Below are positions 52,301 to 60,775 of a stretch of 64,000 nt of DNA, piece after piece. A program made the position numbers and the translations under genes. The stretch comes from CAZLKN01 sp964560135 (GTDB lineage: Bacteria; Actinomycetota; JAICYB01). The notes under the pieces are model-generated. The model did no database searches, was not told where the DNA came from, and was given only the letters and a program-made list of their open reading frames with translations. Numbering within the stretch: the first letter of the stretch is position 1; every line of letters begins with the position of its first letter. Location: positions 15,337-79,336 of the forward strand of contig CAZLKN010000008.1 of the NCBI GenBank assembly GCA_964560135.1, written 5' to 3'.

Positions 52301-54531
52301 TCGTAGGAGATCTGGAGGAGCCCGACCTGTTCGAGGTTGGGCATCGTGACACGCCACCCGCGCTTGAGGTCCTGGAAGAGCCGGTAGGCGATGACCTCTC
52401 TGAGAGACTCCTCGGTTCGGCGCTTGGCCGCGAACTTCACGTCCGGGTCGGCGGCGTACTCGTGGAAGGGAAGCGCGAGCGCGTCGAACACCTTCAGCGG
52501 GAGTTCCTCGTGTCCGATACCGCGCTCTCCGGCCTCGGTGGCTGCGCGGTGCAGCGCTCCTCTCAGGAGTCCGACGTCGACGAAGTCGTTGAAGTGACCG
52601 GCCTGCAGGGATGCGTCCTGGCGGTTGTCGGTGAAGCTCAAGAGCTTCCGCGCCTTCTCGCGGAGGGTCTCGTCGCTGCGTAGACCCCGGATGAGTCCGA
52701 GAGTGACGATGCTGGTGGCGGAGCTCCGTCCCTCGGTGGAGAGCTTGGCGATCTTCGTGTAGTCCGATCGGATCCTGGGGTCGTAGGAGGTCTTGCACCT
52801 GAGGCAAAACCGGAAGGGGGCCGGGACCCACAGCATCTCGAGTCCCCCGGGGTCCTCGGTACCGCCGGCGTTCACATGGATGAGGGTGGGCATGTCCTTG
52901 AGGCGGTCGCGGTCGATGCGCACACGACCGTCTTCCTCGATCAACCACGACTCAGGGAGCTGCCTTTTGATCTCGTCGTCCTCCGCGGGCCACGGCTCGT
53001 CCGTGTCGATGTAGAGGAATCCGGCCTGCTGACCCTTCTCGTTGTTCGGGCCGAGGTCGCCGAAGTCACGGCGGTCGAACTTGCCGCTCGAGTGGCGGAT
53101 GACCGTGTAGTACTCCTGCCCGCACTCGCGACAGAAGGCAAGGGGGAAGAGCAGCTTGTGGCGATCGGTCGGGCAGTACACCTGTCCTTCGGTCGAGAGG
53201 TAGCGCTCGTCCTCGGTCTCGAGCGTGGCGTAGACGGTGTCTCCCTTGGAGAGGAACTGGTGGAGGCGGAAGGCGAAGGTCGGGGCTTGCGCGTCGGTGG
53301 CGTCGGCCGACTGTGCCTGCCAGCCCGCGTAGAGGGTCTTCTTGATCGCCTGCGCGCAGGTGGTCTTGGGTTCGCCGGTGAGCTCGGCGAGAGATTTCGC
53401 GGCCCCTTGGGGGCCGCCGATCATCGCCGGCTTCCGTCGGACGAGTAGCCCGGTCTCGGCGGAGCGTTCGAGACCGAACTCGGATTCGATCCAGCTCGCG
53501 AGTGGATCGTCGAGGAACGCGTCGCGGTCGGTCGGTGGCTCTTGGGTGACGCGGGCCTTGAGTCGGTTCTTGTGCGCGGCGTCATCGAGGTCGTACTCCG
53601 TGGTCGCGCGTCTGAGGGTCTCGCCGACGACGGCTTCGGGCTTCACCTCGGCGCCGAACAGACGTGATGCGACGGACGCGACCTCGGCCCGCTGCTCGTC
53701 TTCCGATCCACCTCCGGCGAGCGTCGCGGATGTGCCGACGCACTGGAGGTCGGGGGCCCGGCAGGCGTCACGGACACGCCGGACGAGCATGGCGACGTCG
53801 GAGCCTTGGCGGCCGCGGTAGGTGTGGAGCTCATCGAGGACGAGGAACCTCAGCTGCCCGCTCGCCGAGCGCACGAGCTTCTTGCGCTCGCGGGGGCGGG
53901 TGAGGATCAGTTCGAGCATCACGTAGTTGGTGAGGAGGATGTCCGGGGGGTCGGTGAGGATCGACTCCTTCTGGTCGTCCGATTCCTGTCCCGTGTAGCG
54001 GGCGTAGGTGACGGGCCCGCGACCTTCGGGGTAGCCGAACTTCAAGAACTTCTCGAGCTCGCCGGCCTGGCTGTTGGCCAGGGCGTTCATGGGATAGACG
54101 ATGATCGCCTTGATGCCGTTGCCCGACCCTTGGCGCAGGACCCGATCGACGATCGGGACAATGTAGGCGAGCGACTTCCCGGATCCGGTGCCCGTCGTCA
54201 GGACATAGTTGTTGTCCTGGTGGGCGATCTTGATGGCCTCGCTCTGGTGGCGATGGAAGCGGAGTGGGCGCCCTTCGTCGTTCGGCGACCGTTTGATCGC
54301 GAAGATCCTCCGGCACTCGTCGTGGAGCACACCTTGGTCGACGAGCTCGTCGGTCGAGTCCCCAGCCTCGAACATCGGATTGAGCTGGATCCACGGATCG
54401 GGCCACAAGAGGCCCTGCTCGATTGCAGCCTCGACCTCTTCACCGATGCGCTTGTCTTCGATGTCGACGAAGGACCGGGTGAAAGCCGAGTACTCGGCGA
54501 TCAGGCGTTCATGGAGCCGAAAGACATCCAT
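49333..54531 (-). CDS. Giant DEAD/DEAH helicase fused to DUF1998 and a C-terminal nuclease-like domain
   Basis: Protein of 1732 aa. Helicase lobe 1 has TGTGSGKS (113-120) and DELH (233-236), then GTSATL; lobe 2 has FTDNRQDASL, and TMELGIDI with YAQRSGRAGRQGQ. A zinc pattern CTSCG...CEHCG and the DUF1998 block (YESAEGGAGVL, CEAACYDCLMSY) follow. The last about 80 residues read RPDFLYQGSQTAIFIDGPDH and IRFRYDERDRW, like a Vsr/DUF559-type nuclease. In DISARM the helicase (DrmA) and DUF1998 (DrmB) are separate; Druantia DruE has them fused. First of a coupled operon. The ATG has a weak ribosome site. Confidence 0.85.
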   Translation of the reverse strand: MDVFRLHERLIAEYSAFTRSFVDIEDKRIGEEVEAAIEQGLLWPDPWIQLNPMFEAGDSTDELVDQGVLHDECRRIFAIKRSPNDEGRPLRFHRHQSEAIKIAHQDNNYVLTTGTGSGKSLAYIVPIVDRVLRQGSGNGIKAIIVYPMNALANSQAGELEKFLKFGYPEGRGPVTYARYTGQESDDQKESILTDPPDILLTNYVMLELILTRPRERKKLVRSASGQLRFLVLDELHTYRGRQGSDVAMLVRRVRDACRAPDLQCVGTSATLAGGGSEDEQRAEVASVASRLFGAEVKPEAVVGETLRRATTEYDLDDAAHKNRLKARVTQEPPTDRDAFLDDPLASWIESEFGLERSAETGLLVRRKPAMIGGPQGAAKSLAELTGEPKTTCAQAIKKTLYAGWQAQSADATDAQAPTFAFRLHQFLSKGDTVYATLETEDERYLSTEGQVYCPTDRHKLLFPLAFCRECGQEYYTVIRHSSGKFDRRDFGDLGPNNEKGQQAGFLYIDTDEPWPAEDDEIKRQLPESWLIEEDGRVRIDRDRLKDMPTLIHVNAGGTEDPGGLEMLWVPAPFRFCLRCKTSYDPRIRSDYTKIAKLSTEGRSSATSIVTLGLIRGLRSDETLREKARKLLSFTDNRQDASLQAGHFNDFVDVGLLRGALHRAATEAGERGIGHEELPLKVFDALALPFHEYAADPDVKFAAKRRTEESLREVIAYRLFQDLKRGWRVTMPNLEQVGLLQISYEALDELAAAEEEWRGTHVAVADAEPSVRERVARVLLDDLRRNLAINVKWLDSQYQEQLKERSSQQLNNEWAIDENEELLRNAIVFPRSRRKGDWRENYFLSPRGSFGRWLRRSKTFPHLSGRFGLEDTAQIIADLLERLRIAGLVQIVDEPKDTEQVPGYQVVAGGMRWTSGEGTAPFYDPLRTPDRAETGGRANPFFVDYYKRVASELSGLRAREHTAQVQPDVRIEREDAFREATLPILYCSPTMELGIDIAELNAVHLRNVPPTPANYAQRSGRAGRQGQPAIVTTYCAVGSPHDQYFFRRSQDMVFGAVAPPRLDMANEDLIREHVHAIWLAETGQALGRSMNDILDLSKDGYPIQDEVLAKVEARDALERAREGAARLLDSVDEDLDGAHWYTSGWLDEVFTHVLKRFDEACDRWRDLHRAAKAQQDTYNQIAVDHNAGHRERDRARRLRREAESQLDLLTAASSERGESDFYPYRYLASEGFLPGYNFPRLPLSAYIPGRRGKQGFDEYLQRARFLAVSEFGPGALVYHEGSRYQIQRVQLPTRRAEDEFDLPLRSAKQCTSCGYIHDYQGNAGPDVCEHCGKQLDAPFTNLFRMQNVVTRRRERINSDEEERHRVGFELRTGIQFATHGDRPGRERASVQTEDGDDLAELVYGDAATIWRMNLGWRRRSDDHRYGFALDLESGRWLTEQALQQGDDALPEMKDEKRMARVIPYVEDRRNCLIFEPGERLDAKVHASLGAALKTAIQAEFQLEDGELAVDPLPTEKERRAFLLYESAEGGAGVLRRLVRERDALGRVARQALDICHFDPDTGEDRRGVPGARYECEAACYDCLMSYRNQRDHELLDRQAVRDLLMTLRDASVTVGPSEVPRAEHLELLKRACDSGLEREWLDLLQRHDLHLPTHAQKLVEPCSVRPDFLYQGSQTAIFIDGPDHDSDRQRTKDKEADDRLEDAGYTPIRFRYDERDRWLDVIRKYPSVFGEVR

Positions 54532-54699
54532 GCGTCAGACAGCCACCCCCTGAAGGCGCGGGGCGGCCCCGTCGGCCTCCGCTGTCATGCCCCACCCCAA
54601 CTCGACTACCTAAGCGTCGATGATACCGACAGAGCGGGGGATCCACCACTTATCGGTGAGAGTAAGACCTGACAACAGGCCGCTACGCCCAATCGGCCA

Positions 54700-55389
54700 C
54701 TATCCGCTGAGGTCGATTTCCTCCAGGGCGAAATCTGCCCGGTAACACATCCAAGTGATGGGGTAATCTGCGCTCACCGACGCGAGCGCAGCTTTGATGG
54801 TTTCGTCCGCTGTTGCCGTGACCACGATGCCGCGGACACCGTTTCCTCCGGCCCTCGACCTGAAGTGGTCCATGTAACTCATGATCTGGGTGAGCATGCC
54901 GTCCCCCGGCTTGCCATGCTTGATCTCGATGAGAACTGCGTCCTGTGTGCGCATGTCCTGGCAATACAGATCGACGGCCCTCCCAGAGGGCAGAACATAC
55001 TGCGGGCGCACGAGCCTGAGGTTGCGGAATTCCTCAATGAGATCAAAGTTTTTCACCAAGAACTCTTGAAAGTCCGCTTCCTTCTTGAAGAGGGAGAACC
55101 GCGCCTCGACATCCGCACGGCGGTCAAACATGATCCACTCCTCAAGCGGCAGCCGACGGTCTACCATAGGAGGGTGAGTAAATATGCCCTTCTGTCTCAG
55201 GGCATCGTCGATGATCGTGACGTTGCTTCGACTCCGGCGCTCGTACCCGCATTCTCCAAGGACGGTCTTCAGTCTCTTTCGGATTGTGCTACGGGCCGAT
55301 CCCTTGCCCGACTCTCGCCCGCGAAGGCTTTGATCGACCCGTGTCACGAATGCCTCGATGCGCTCCTCAACCGTCTTCGTGCGACCCAC
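54700..55389 (-). CDS. NucS-like PD-(D/E)XK nuclease upstream of the helicase operon
   Basis: Protein of 229 aa. The core is Asp130 in PSGRAVDLYCQD, Glu145-Ile-Lys147 in VLIEIKHGK and Gln158 in MLTQIMSYMDHF. The N-terminal half is basic and helical. GTG 55389 is chosen since GGAGGGG precedes it. It lies 168 bases upstream of the giant helicase on the same strand and may be part of that transcription unit. Confidence 0.72.
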   Translation of the reverse strand: MGRTKTVEERIEAFVTRVDQSLRGRESGKGSARSTIRKRLKTVLGECGYERRSRSNVTIIDDALRQKGIFTHPPMVDRRLPLEEWIMFDRRADVEARFSLFKKEADFQEFLVKNFDLIEEFRNLRLVRPQYVLPSGRAVDLYCQDMRTQDAVLIEIKHGKPGDGMLTQIMSYMDHFRSRAGGNGVRGIVVTATADETIKAALASVSADYPITWMCYRADFALEEIDLSG

Positions 55390-55571
55390 CCGAACCCCTC
55401 CCCCCAAAGACCCCAGAATTCACGCTAGGCAAGCGCAACCTATATGTACTTGGTTCGCGGACTCTGGGCAATGCTCAGCTTCGTGCCCGGGCAGGTGGAA
55501 CTCGGTTCGCAGGTTCGCGCGACGCCCCGACTTGGCACGAATGGTGCTCTCGGGGGAGGGTAGGCTCCACG

Positions 55572-56486
55572 ATGAACGCGTTCGTCGGGGTGACGGATCG
55601 GGACTGGTTCACCTCCCTCGCCCAGATCCCTGACCTTGATGAGGTCAACTTCTGGCAGCCGAGCCCGAGCGGACGCTTTCGAGCCCTGCTGCAGGGCGAG
55701 CCCTTCCTCTTCAAACTCCACTACCCCGAGCACTTCATCGTCGGCGGGGGATTCTTTGCGCACTACAGCGTTCTGCCGGTGAGCCTCGCCTGGGAGACGT
55801 TCGGGCGAAGGAACGGCGCCTTCAGCCTCCAGGACATGCGACGCCGCATCGAGAAGTACCGGCGCACCGCCACCCCCGCCGACGAATACCAGGTCGGGTG
55901 CATCATTCTCGAGCAACCGTTCTTCCTCGACCGCGATCTCTGGATCGAGCCCCCGGTCAGCTTCCAGCGCAACATCGTCCGCGGGAAGACCTACGACGCG
56001 GCGTCCTTCGAGGGACGCAAGCTGTGGGAGGAGGTTGAGCTCCGGCTCATGTCGAGCCGCCCCGAAGAATGGCAGGAGATGGCAGCCATCGGCGCCCTCG
56101 CGATGGTCCGGAGGCGGCTCGGCCAGGGCGCCTTCCGCATACTCGTGACCGACACCTACGAGCGGCGCTGCGCTGTCACTGGCGAGAAGGTACTCCCGGT
56201 TCTCGAGGCCGCCCACATCAAACCCGTCACCGAGGGCGGCTTCCACCGCATCGACAACGGGCTGCTCCTCAGATCGGATGTCCATCGGCTCTTCGACCGC
56301 GGCTACGTCACCATCCGTCCCGATTACCGTCTCGAGGTCAGTTCGCGGCTGCACACAGACTTCGCCAACGGCGAGTACTACCAGCGCATGGCCGGCCAGG
56401 AGATCTGGACACCGAAGCGGCCGGACGATCAGCCCAGCCGCGAATTCCTCGAATGGCACTCCGACACGGTCTTCCGGGCGTCGTAG
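55572..56486 (+). CDS. HNH restriction endonuclease (COG3440-like)
   Basis: Protein of 304 aa. The N-terminal half has the beta-rich recognition part of this family (FWQPSPSGRFRALLQGEPFL, then IVGGGFFAHYSVLP and GRNGAF). The C-terminal part is an HNH nuclease: CAVTG, AAHIKPVTEGG and NGLLLRSDVHRLFDRG with the catalytic His and metal-binding Asn/His. Such enzymes restrict modified or unmodified DNA. ATG 55572 starts directly at the recognised domain. It is transcribed opposite to its neighbours, inserted between two minus-strand nuclease genes. Confidence 0.8.
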   Translation: MNAFVGVTDRDWFTSLAQIPDLDEVNFWQPSPSGRFRALLQGEPFLFKLHYPEHFIVGGGFFAHYSVLPVSLAWETFGRRNGAFSLQDMRRRIEKYRRTATPADEYQVGCIILEQPFFLDRDLWIEPPVSFQRNIVRGKTYDAASFEGRKLWEEVELRLMSSRPEEWQEMAAIGALAMVRRRLGQGAFRILVTDTYERRCAVTGEKVLPVLEAAHIKPVTEGGFHRIDNGLLLRSDVHRLFDRGYVTIRPDYRLEVSSRLHTDFANGEYYQRMAGQEIWTPKRPDDQPSREFLEWHSDTVFRAS

Positions 56487-56550
56487 GGGCTATCCCCATG
56501 CAGCTCGAAGCTTGGCCTGCAGAAGCCGGCAACCGCCCCGCGAAGAACGG

Positions 56551-57657
56551 TCAGGCGTCTTCCTCGTCCAGGCCGAGGGCTGAGGTAACGATCTCTATCG
56601 TGCGCTCGTCGCGCAGTTTGCAAACGGTGACTTGTGAGGCGAACAGTCCTTGTTCGGTCACGGGATCGGTCGCCGGTCTCTGGGCGAGCCACCGAACCGG
56701 AACAGCGAATTCCGTCATCTCGTCATCGTCGGACATCGCTCGTGTGCGCATGATGTCGCTGATTTCGGGCTGGTCCATCACCTTGATGGTGGTGCCGTCG
56801 CGTTCGACTTGGAGATCTCGAAGCAGCAGCATCTCGCCGATGACCTCCCCTACCCCGACGTAGCCGGCGCCGCCCACGTACGCGAACACCCGCTTGCCTG
56901 GCGTGAGATTTCGAAGCGGCTTCGAGTACCAGCCTCCACCACCGGCACCAACGAAGCCATACTTTCGGCCAGCCTCCCAGCGATGCGTCCCCTGTTCGAG
57001 ATTGCCCAGGACGACGTAGAAGTCACGGCCGTTCCAAGGCCGGACCTTCCTACTGGTGCCTCGGGGGCGGGCCGAGCGGGTCTCCGCCTCCTCAGGCGGG
57101 ATCAGCCACGTCCTCGCAAGGTACTCCGAGGTACCGTCGACGAAATGGCGGAAGAAGACGGCGTTCACGGGCACGCTGAAGCGTTCGGCGAGGTAGGACA
57201 CGATGCGGTCGGAAGCCGAATCCAGTTCGGAAGCCACGATGGTCAGTTGCTGGTCGGAGTTGAAGACGTCCGGCAGGGCACCACCGAACCGGCCCACGAA
57301 CGCGTCATCGAAGCCGGCACCGTCGTTGTGCTCCGCATACAGGGCGGTGACCGCTTCCAGGTCGAGATCCTGTACCCACGAACCGTAGTCGAGTATCTGC
57401 GCCACGACATCCCGCGGAGTTCGGTCGCGCTTCAGCTCCAGGACGTGGATCCGTCCCTCGACATCGGTTGCCAGCACATCGATGTTGCCTCCGAAGGAGG
57501 TACGGACCTGACGTCCGATGACGAGTAAGTCCATGCCGGTGAGCGAGGGATCCGCGACGATCATGTCTTCCAGGCGTCGCTCGAGGTCGAGTGACCCGAA
57601 GCTGAGCCCAACCGGTCCCGCCTCAGTTATCCGCCAGATCGCCATCTCAAGCGTCAT
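56551..57657 (-). CDS. NucS-like (DUF91) PD-(D/E)XK nuclease, copy 3
   Basis: Protein of 368 aa, paralogue of the gene at 25272. Core residues are Asp60 after SFGGNI, Glu74-Leu-Lys76 in HVLELKRDRTPR and Gln87 in VVAQILDYGSW. The C-terminal third has a beta-rich domain (KRVFAYVGGAGYVGVGEV) seen in DNA-end-binding relatives. ATG 57657 follows AAGGAGAGG. It shares a minus-strand cluster with the restriction-like gene at 57716. Confidence 0.78.
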   Translation of the reverse strand: MTLEMAIWRITEAGPVGLSFGSLDLERRLEDMIVADPSLTGMDLLVIGRQVRTSFGGNIDVLATDVEGRIHVLELKRDRTPRDVVAQILDYGSWVQDLDLEAVTALYAEHNDGAGFDDAFVGRFGGALPDVFNSDQQLTIVASELDSASDRIVSYLAERFSVPVNAVFFRHFVDGTSEYLARTWLIPPEEAETRSARPRGTSRKVRPWNGRDFYVVLGNLEQGTHRWEAGRKYGFVGAGGGGWYSKPLRNLTPGKRVFAYVGGAGYVGVGEVIGEMLLLRDLQVERDGTTIKVMDQPEISDIMRTRAMSDDDEMTEFAVPVRWLAQRPATDPVTEQGLFASQVTVCKLRDERTIEIVTSALGLDEEDA

Positions 57658-57715
57658 TGAAGATCCTCTCCTTCAAGCGAGCCGGATGCTCTTCGCAGCC
57701 CGGAACGTGGCGGCA

Positions 57716-58450
57716 CTAGGAGCCGACAGGATCGACATGGCCATCCTCCGTGACGAGCCAGACCTCGATCGAGGCGGTGTTGAGGGGTCCGGCGACACGC
57801 CTTGCAAGGTTCGTGAACGTCGGAACGTCCGGGAACGCCAACACCACCCTTGCGTCGGGACGATCGGCCCGCATGATCAGGCCGGCCAGCGTGGCGTGGC
57901 TGAAGTACGCGCGGGCCTGACTGCCCAGCGCAACCCGCTTCTGCTCGCCGATTCGGTCACCGCCGACGTACATGCGGGTCGGAAAACCCTTCACCTCTAC
58001 AATCAGGTGCTCCCCGTCCCTGACAGCCTCGATGTCCACCCCGTGCTCCCGGCTCCCGGTATCCGCAACCCGCCGGATCTCCCAGCCCTCCCTGGCCAGA
58101 TGCGCAACGACCGAACTCTGCACGCGCCCCTCCCATGACCACTCGTCTATCGCCTTGGGGGGCGGTGTCTCAGCCTGGACCGGTCGCGGCCTGGATCTCG
58201 CTGCCGCCTCACGAGGACGGTGCACCCGCTCGAATCGCACTCGATTCGGACCGAGCCCACGACGACTCACCCGGAAACCGGCGTCCCTCCAGTGCCGAGA
58301 GTATGCATTCTGTTCAGAGTTGGACCAGAAGGCAGGGTGATCCCTGGCCGAGCGTGGAAGAGAGCGACCGATGATCTCTTCGATGTCCTCGAGCGAATAG
58401 ACCGTGTCCTCGGAGAGCTGGATGAGGTGCTTGGTAAGTCGCGGCCACAT
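57716..58450 (-). CDS. Mrr-like PD-(D/E)XK nuclease with DUF7662-like N-terminus
   Basis: Protein of 244 aa. The N-terminal 60 residues (YSLEDIEEIIGRSLPRSARD, then HPAFWSNSEQ) resemble the small DUF7662-type DNA-binding module. After a Pro-rich linker the nuclease core has Asp139 in HGVDIEAV and Glu152-Val-Lys154 in LIVEVKGFP. The start is uncertain: ATG 58450 or TTG 58456, neither with a ribosome site. Lies 58 bases upstream of copy 3. Confidence 0.7.
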   Translation of the reverse strand: MWPRLTKHLIQLSEDTVYSLEDIEEIIGRSLPRSARDHPAFWSNSEQNAYSRHWRDAGFRVSRRGLGPNRVRFERVHRPREAAARSRPRPVQAETPPPKAIDEWSWEGRVQSSVVAHLAREGWEIRRVADTGSREHGVDIEAVRDGEHLIVEVKGFPTRMYVGGDRIGEQKRVALGSQARAYFSHATLAGLIMRADRPDARVVLAFPDVPTFTNLARRVAGPLNTASIEVWLVTEDGHVDPVGS

Positions 58451-58513
58451 GAACAAATGATTGCCGAAAAAGAGGTCAACCGGTAGAGCGGGCTACGGCG
58501 CCTAGTAGGCAGA

Positions 58514-58801
58514 TCAGCGGGACCGAGCCTGTAGGTACGCCTTGACCGCCTTCGTCTCACGGAGCATCAGGGTCGTCCACAGCGCTCCCATCGTGCCCAC
58601 CAAGCTTGCGAGAGGGACGGTGACGAACGCCACGAACGGCAGCAGCACCGTCACGACAACGAGCATGAAGGACACCAGCGGACCGAGCGTCCACACGACG
58701 GGGGCCGAGAACACGAGCAGAGAGAGTAGGACCCAATTCGGAGACACACCCCCTGCTCGATCGCTCATCGCCGTGCTCGATGTCTGCATGGTGTGGGACA
58801 T
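58514..58801 (-). CDS. Small membrane protein, 95 aa
   Basis: Two hydrophobic helices, VLLSLLVFSAPVVWTLG and FMLVVVTVLLPFVAFVTVPL, with a short basic tail. No recognised family. An internal start at 58768 (MSDRAGGVSP) is equally possible. On the same strand as the nuclease cluster. Confidence 0.5.
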   Translation of the reverse strand: MSHTMQTSSTAMSDRAGGVSPNWVLLSLLVFSAPVVWTLGPLVSFMLVVVTVLLPFVAFVTVPLASLVGTMGALWTTLMLRETKAVKAYLQARSR

Positions 58802-58938
58802 GCTACTCGGTCACCCGGACAGCCCTGCAGTCGACCTGAACGCGCTGTTTCATCGAGGGATATCGGTGGTCCCTGGTCCGGCGTCACCATGCGGCAGTAG
58901 GTTTGGGGCCCACTCGATAGACAAGAGGGGATGGGGAG

Positions 58939-59673
58939 ATGGAGATCCGGGTCGCGGGGAAGTCGTTCGACGTCGATGAGTGCCGTGAAGTTGTAGGCGG
59001 GTACTGCTTCGGAAGCCAGGTCGCTGCATGGTCACCGATCATCGACGAGGATCTCGGCCCGCCACCGCGCGATCTGGAAACCTTCCGGTGGGCGTACAGG
59101 AGCTACGATTGCGTCCCAGCCGATGACGGTGACCTCACTTTGCGCGACGTCGTCGTCGCCCAGGGGATCAACGCCGACCTCAATGTCCAGCGGATCGCAG
59201 CGGTGATGGCGGTGGCGGATGACGTAACCGAAGCACTCGCAGGCATCGAGCCCGATGAGAGGTTCTGGAACCTCGACGTCGCAGAAGTCGATCAGACCGG
59301 ATCTGGGCTACGGGAGCAGACCTCCGCATGGCACATGTGGCGAGCATGGTGGCTGCTCATGTCCCTGAGCGGGATTAACGTCGCCATCACACACAAGATC
59401 CTTCACCACAAGCGGCCTGACATATTTCCCCTGATCGACAACGGAACACTCGCCCCCCTGACCCAGCACGGGCGAGGAGCCTGGGAGCAGACACTCGTCG
59501 ATCTCCAGTCGTCCAAGGATGGCTACGAGGAACTCGAACGCTGGTTCGAGGAGCAAGCCAGGGACCGGCAGGGCGTATCTCTCGCCCGGCTTCGCATCCA
59601 CGACATCCTCACGTGGTGCTCCGTGATCGGCGACTGGGACAACACCAGGGAAGCGTGGGGATCAGTGCGATGA
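58939..59673 (+). CDS. DUF6308 protein
   Basis: Protein of 244 aa whose pattern (TSAWHMWRAWWLLMSLSGIN, then ITHKILHHKRPDIFPLIDNG) matches DUF6308, a helical family of unknown function often near mobile or defence genes. ATG 58939 follows GGGGAG. Its stop overlaps the next ATG (ATGA). Confidence 0.65.
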   Translation: MEIRVAGKSFDVDECREVVGGYCFGSQVAAWSPIIDEDLGPPPRDLETFRWAYRSYDCVPADDGDLTLRDVVVAQGINADLNVQRIAAVMAVADDVTEALAGIEPDERFWNLDVAEVDQTGSGLREQTSAWHMWRAWWLLMSLSGINVAITHKILHHKRPDIFPLIDNGTLAPLTQHGRGAWEQTLVDLQSSKDGYEELERWFEEQARDRQGVSLARLRIHDILTWCSVIGDWDNTREAWGSVR

Positions 59674-59945
59674 GCAGAAGCTCGCAACCTGCTTGCCCCG
59701 CTCCCGAGATCGACGACGCCTGCCCCCTGTGCTGCGACATCTCGTACACGTGCACCTTCGCGGCCGGCTGCCTCGTGTTCTACGAGAAGAACGGACGTGT
59801 GTGGAGGCGCGTTCCCGTGCCGGAGCGCCCAGATGAGATCGAGGTCCATGGACGCGAGGCCCTGATCGTCATGCCCGGCGGGACACGGCATGTGGTCGAC
59901 GGGCTGACCGGGATCATGCTCCCAGTCGGCCCCCATCAGCCCTGA
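59670..59945 (+). CDS. Cys-rich hypothetical protein, 91 aa
   Basis: Coupled to the DUF6308 gene by a 4-base overlap. The N-terminus has four close Cys (DACPLCCDISYTC) and the rest is short strands (VFYEKNGRVWRRVPVP). It could be a zinc-binding partner. No family recognised. Confidence 0.55.
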   Translation: MSRSSQPACPAPEIDDACPLCCDISYTCTFAAGCLVFYEKNGRVWRRVPVPERPDEIEVHGREALIVMPGGTRHVVDGLTGIMLPVGPHQP

Positions 59946-59999
59946 CCTGCCCAGGGATGTCGGTAGCTGCCGCTATGGTGATAGGAGCTTCCCCTCAGA

Positions 60000-60016
60000 T
60001 CCTTCCCCGGGAAGGA
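60000..60016. promoter_or_regulatory. Palindrome overlapping a ribosome binding site
   Basis: TCCTTCCC-C-GGGAAGGA, a perfect 17-nt palindrome whose right arm contains the Shine-Dalgarno of the gene at 60025. A protein bound here would block translation or transcription, as expected in an autoregulated toxin-antitoxin operon. Confidence 0.6.
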
Positions 60017-60024
60017 GCTGTGTC

Positions 60025-60183
60025 ATGGCTAAGCAGAAGAATCAGCGCCGCCTCAACCCGAAGCTGAAGGTCGTCCCGGCGAAGGTGAAGCGGCCTTCCG
60101 AACGGGCCGCAACCGTACGGAAGGCCGCCAGGAAGGTGAAGGCTCGGACGAGCATCAACTTCGTCCGGTCCATCCGCGGATAG
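60025..60183 (+). CDS. Basic 52-aa protein, candidate antitoxin
   Basis: Very basic small protein (MAKQKNQRRLNPKLKVVPAK, then VRKAARKVKARTSINFVRS). GGAAGGAG precedes the ATG. The next gene, a PIN toxin, starts four bases after its stop, so the two are coupled. It does not match VapB families (AbrB, RHH or Phd types). A DNA-binding antitoxin is the simplest guess; a ribosome-associated peptide is the alternative. Confidence 0.6.
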   Translation: MAKQKNQRRLNPKLKVVPAKVKRPSERAATVRKAARKVKARTSINFVRSIRG

Positions 60184-60187
60184 CCTC

Positions 60188-60775
60188 ATGGCGAGGGGCC
60201 AGCGGGCCCATCCCAGGGCCGTCTTCCCCATCGAGGAGCTGCTCGTTCCACCGTCGAACATTGTGCTAGACACGAGCGTCGTCGTGGAAGCGCTCATCCC
60301 TAGCCAGCCGCGGCACGTCACCTGCGTCCGCTTCCTCGAAAGCGTCGCGGAGGCTGGCTCGCTCGTGGTCTTCAGTCGGCTGCTCGAGCTGGAGCTTGCG
60401 GAAGCCGCTTTCGTCATCGGCCTGAAGGAGCGGCATCCCAAGAATCCCGCCAGGTACCGGTTCGACGGCCGTAGCAGGCGCCGAGCATCGGCCGTCCTTC
60501 GACAGACACGATCTGCGTGGAGCGAGTTCCTGTCGGCTGTGCGCTGGAGCTGCGTCGAGGTCGATTCGGTCGTCGATGGTGTCGAAGGGCTGATGCGAAG
60601 GTACGGCCTGGCCTCATACGACGCTGTCCACGTCGCAACCGCCCTCTACGCAGGCGTGCACCATCTCGCCACCCTCGATGCAGACTTCGCCAATGCACCC
60701 GCAGGCCTTCTCGCGCTTTACGCTGACCGGCGGGTCGTGGCCCGCTGTCGCAAGACCCGGGCACGAAAGGTTTGA
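60188..60775 (+). CDS. PIN-domain toxin (VapC-like)
   Basis: Protein of 195 aa. PIN signatures: Asp28 in IVLDTSVVVEALI, a Glu in LLELELAEAAF, and the C-terminal SYDAVHVATAL and LATLDADF acidic set. VapC toxins cleave tRNA or rRNA. The first 24 residues extend beyond the usual fold. Coupled to the basic 52-aa protein. Confidence 0.8.
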   Translation: MARGQRAHPRAVFPIEELLVPPSNIVLDTSVVVEALIPSQPRHVTCVRFLESVAEAGSLVVFSRLLELELAEAAFVIGLKERHPKNPARYRFDGRSRRRASAVLRQTRSAWSEFLSAVRWSCVEVDSVVDGVEGLMRRYGLASYDAVHVATALYAGVHHLATLDADFANAPAGLLALYADRRVVARCRKTRARKV

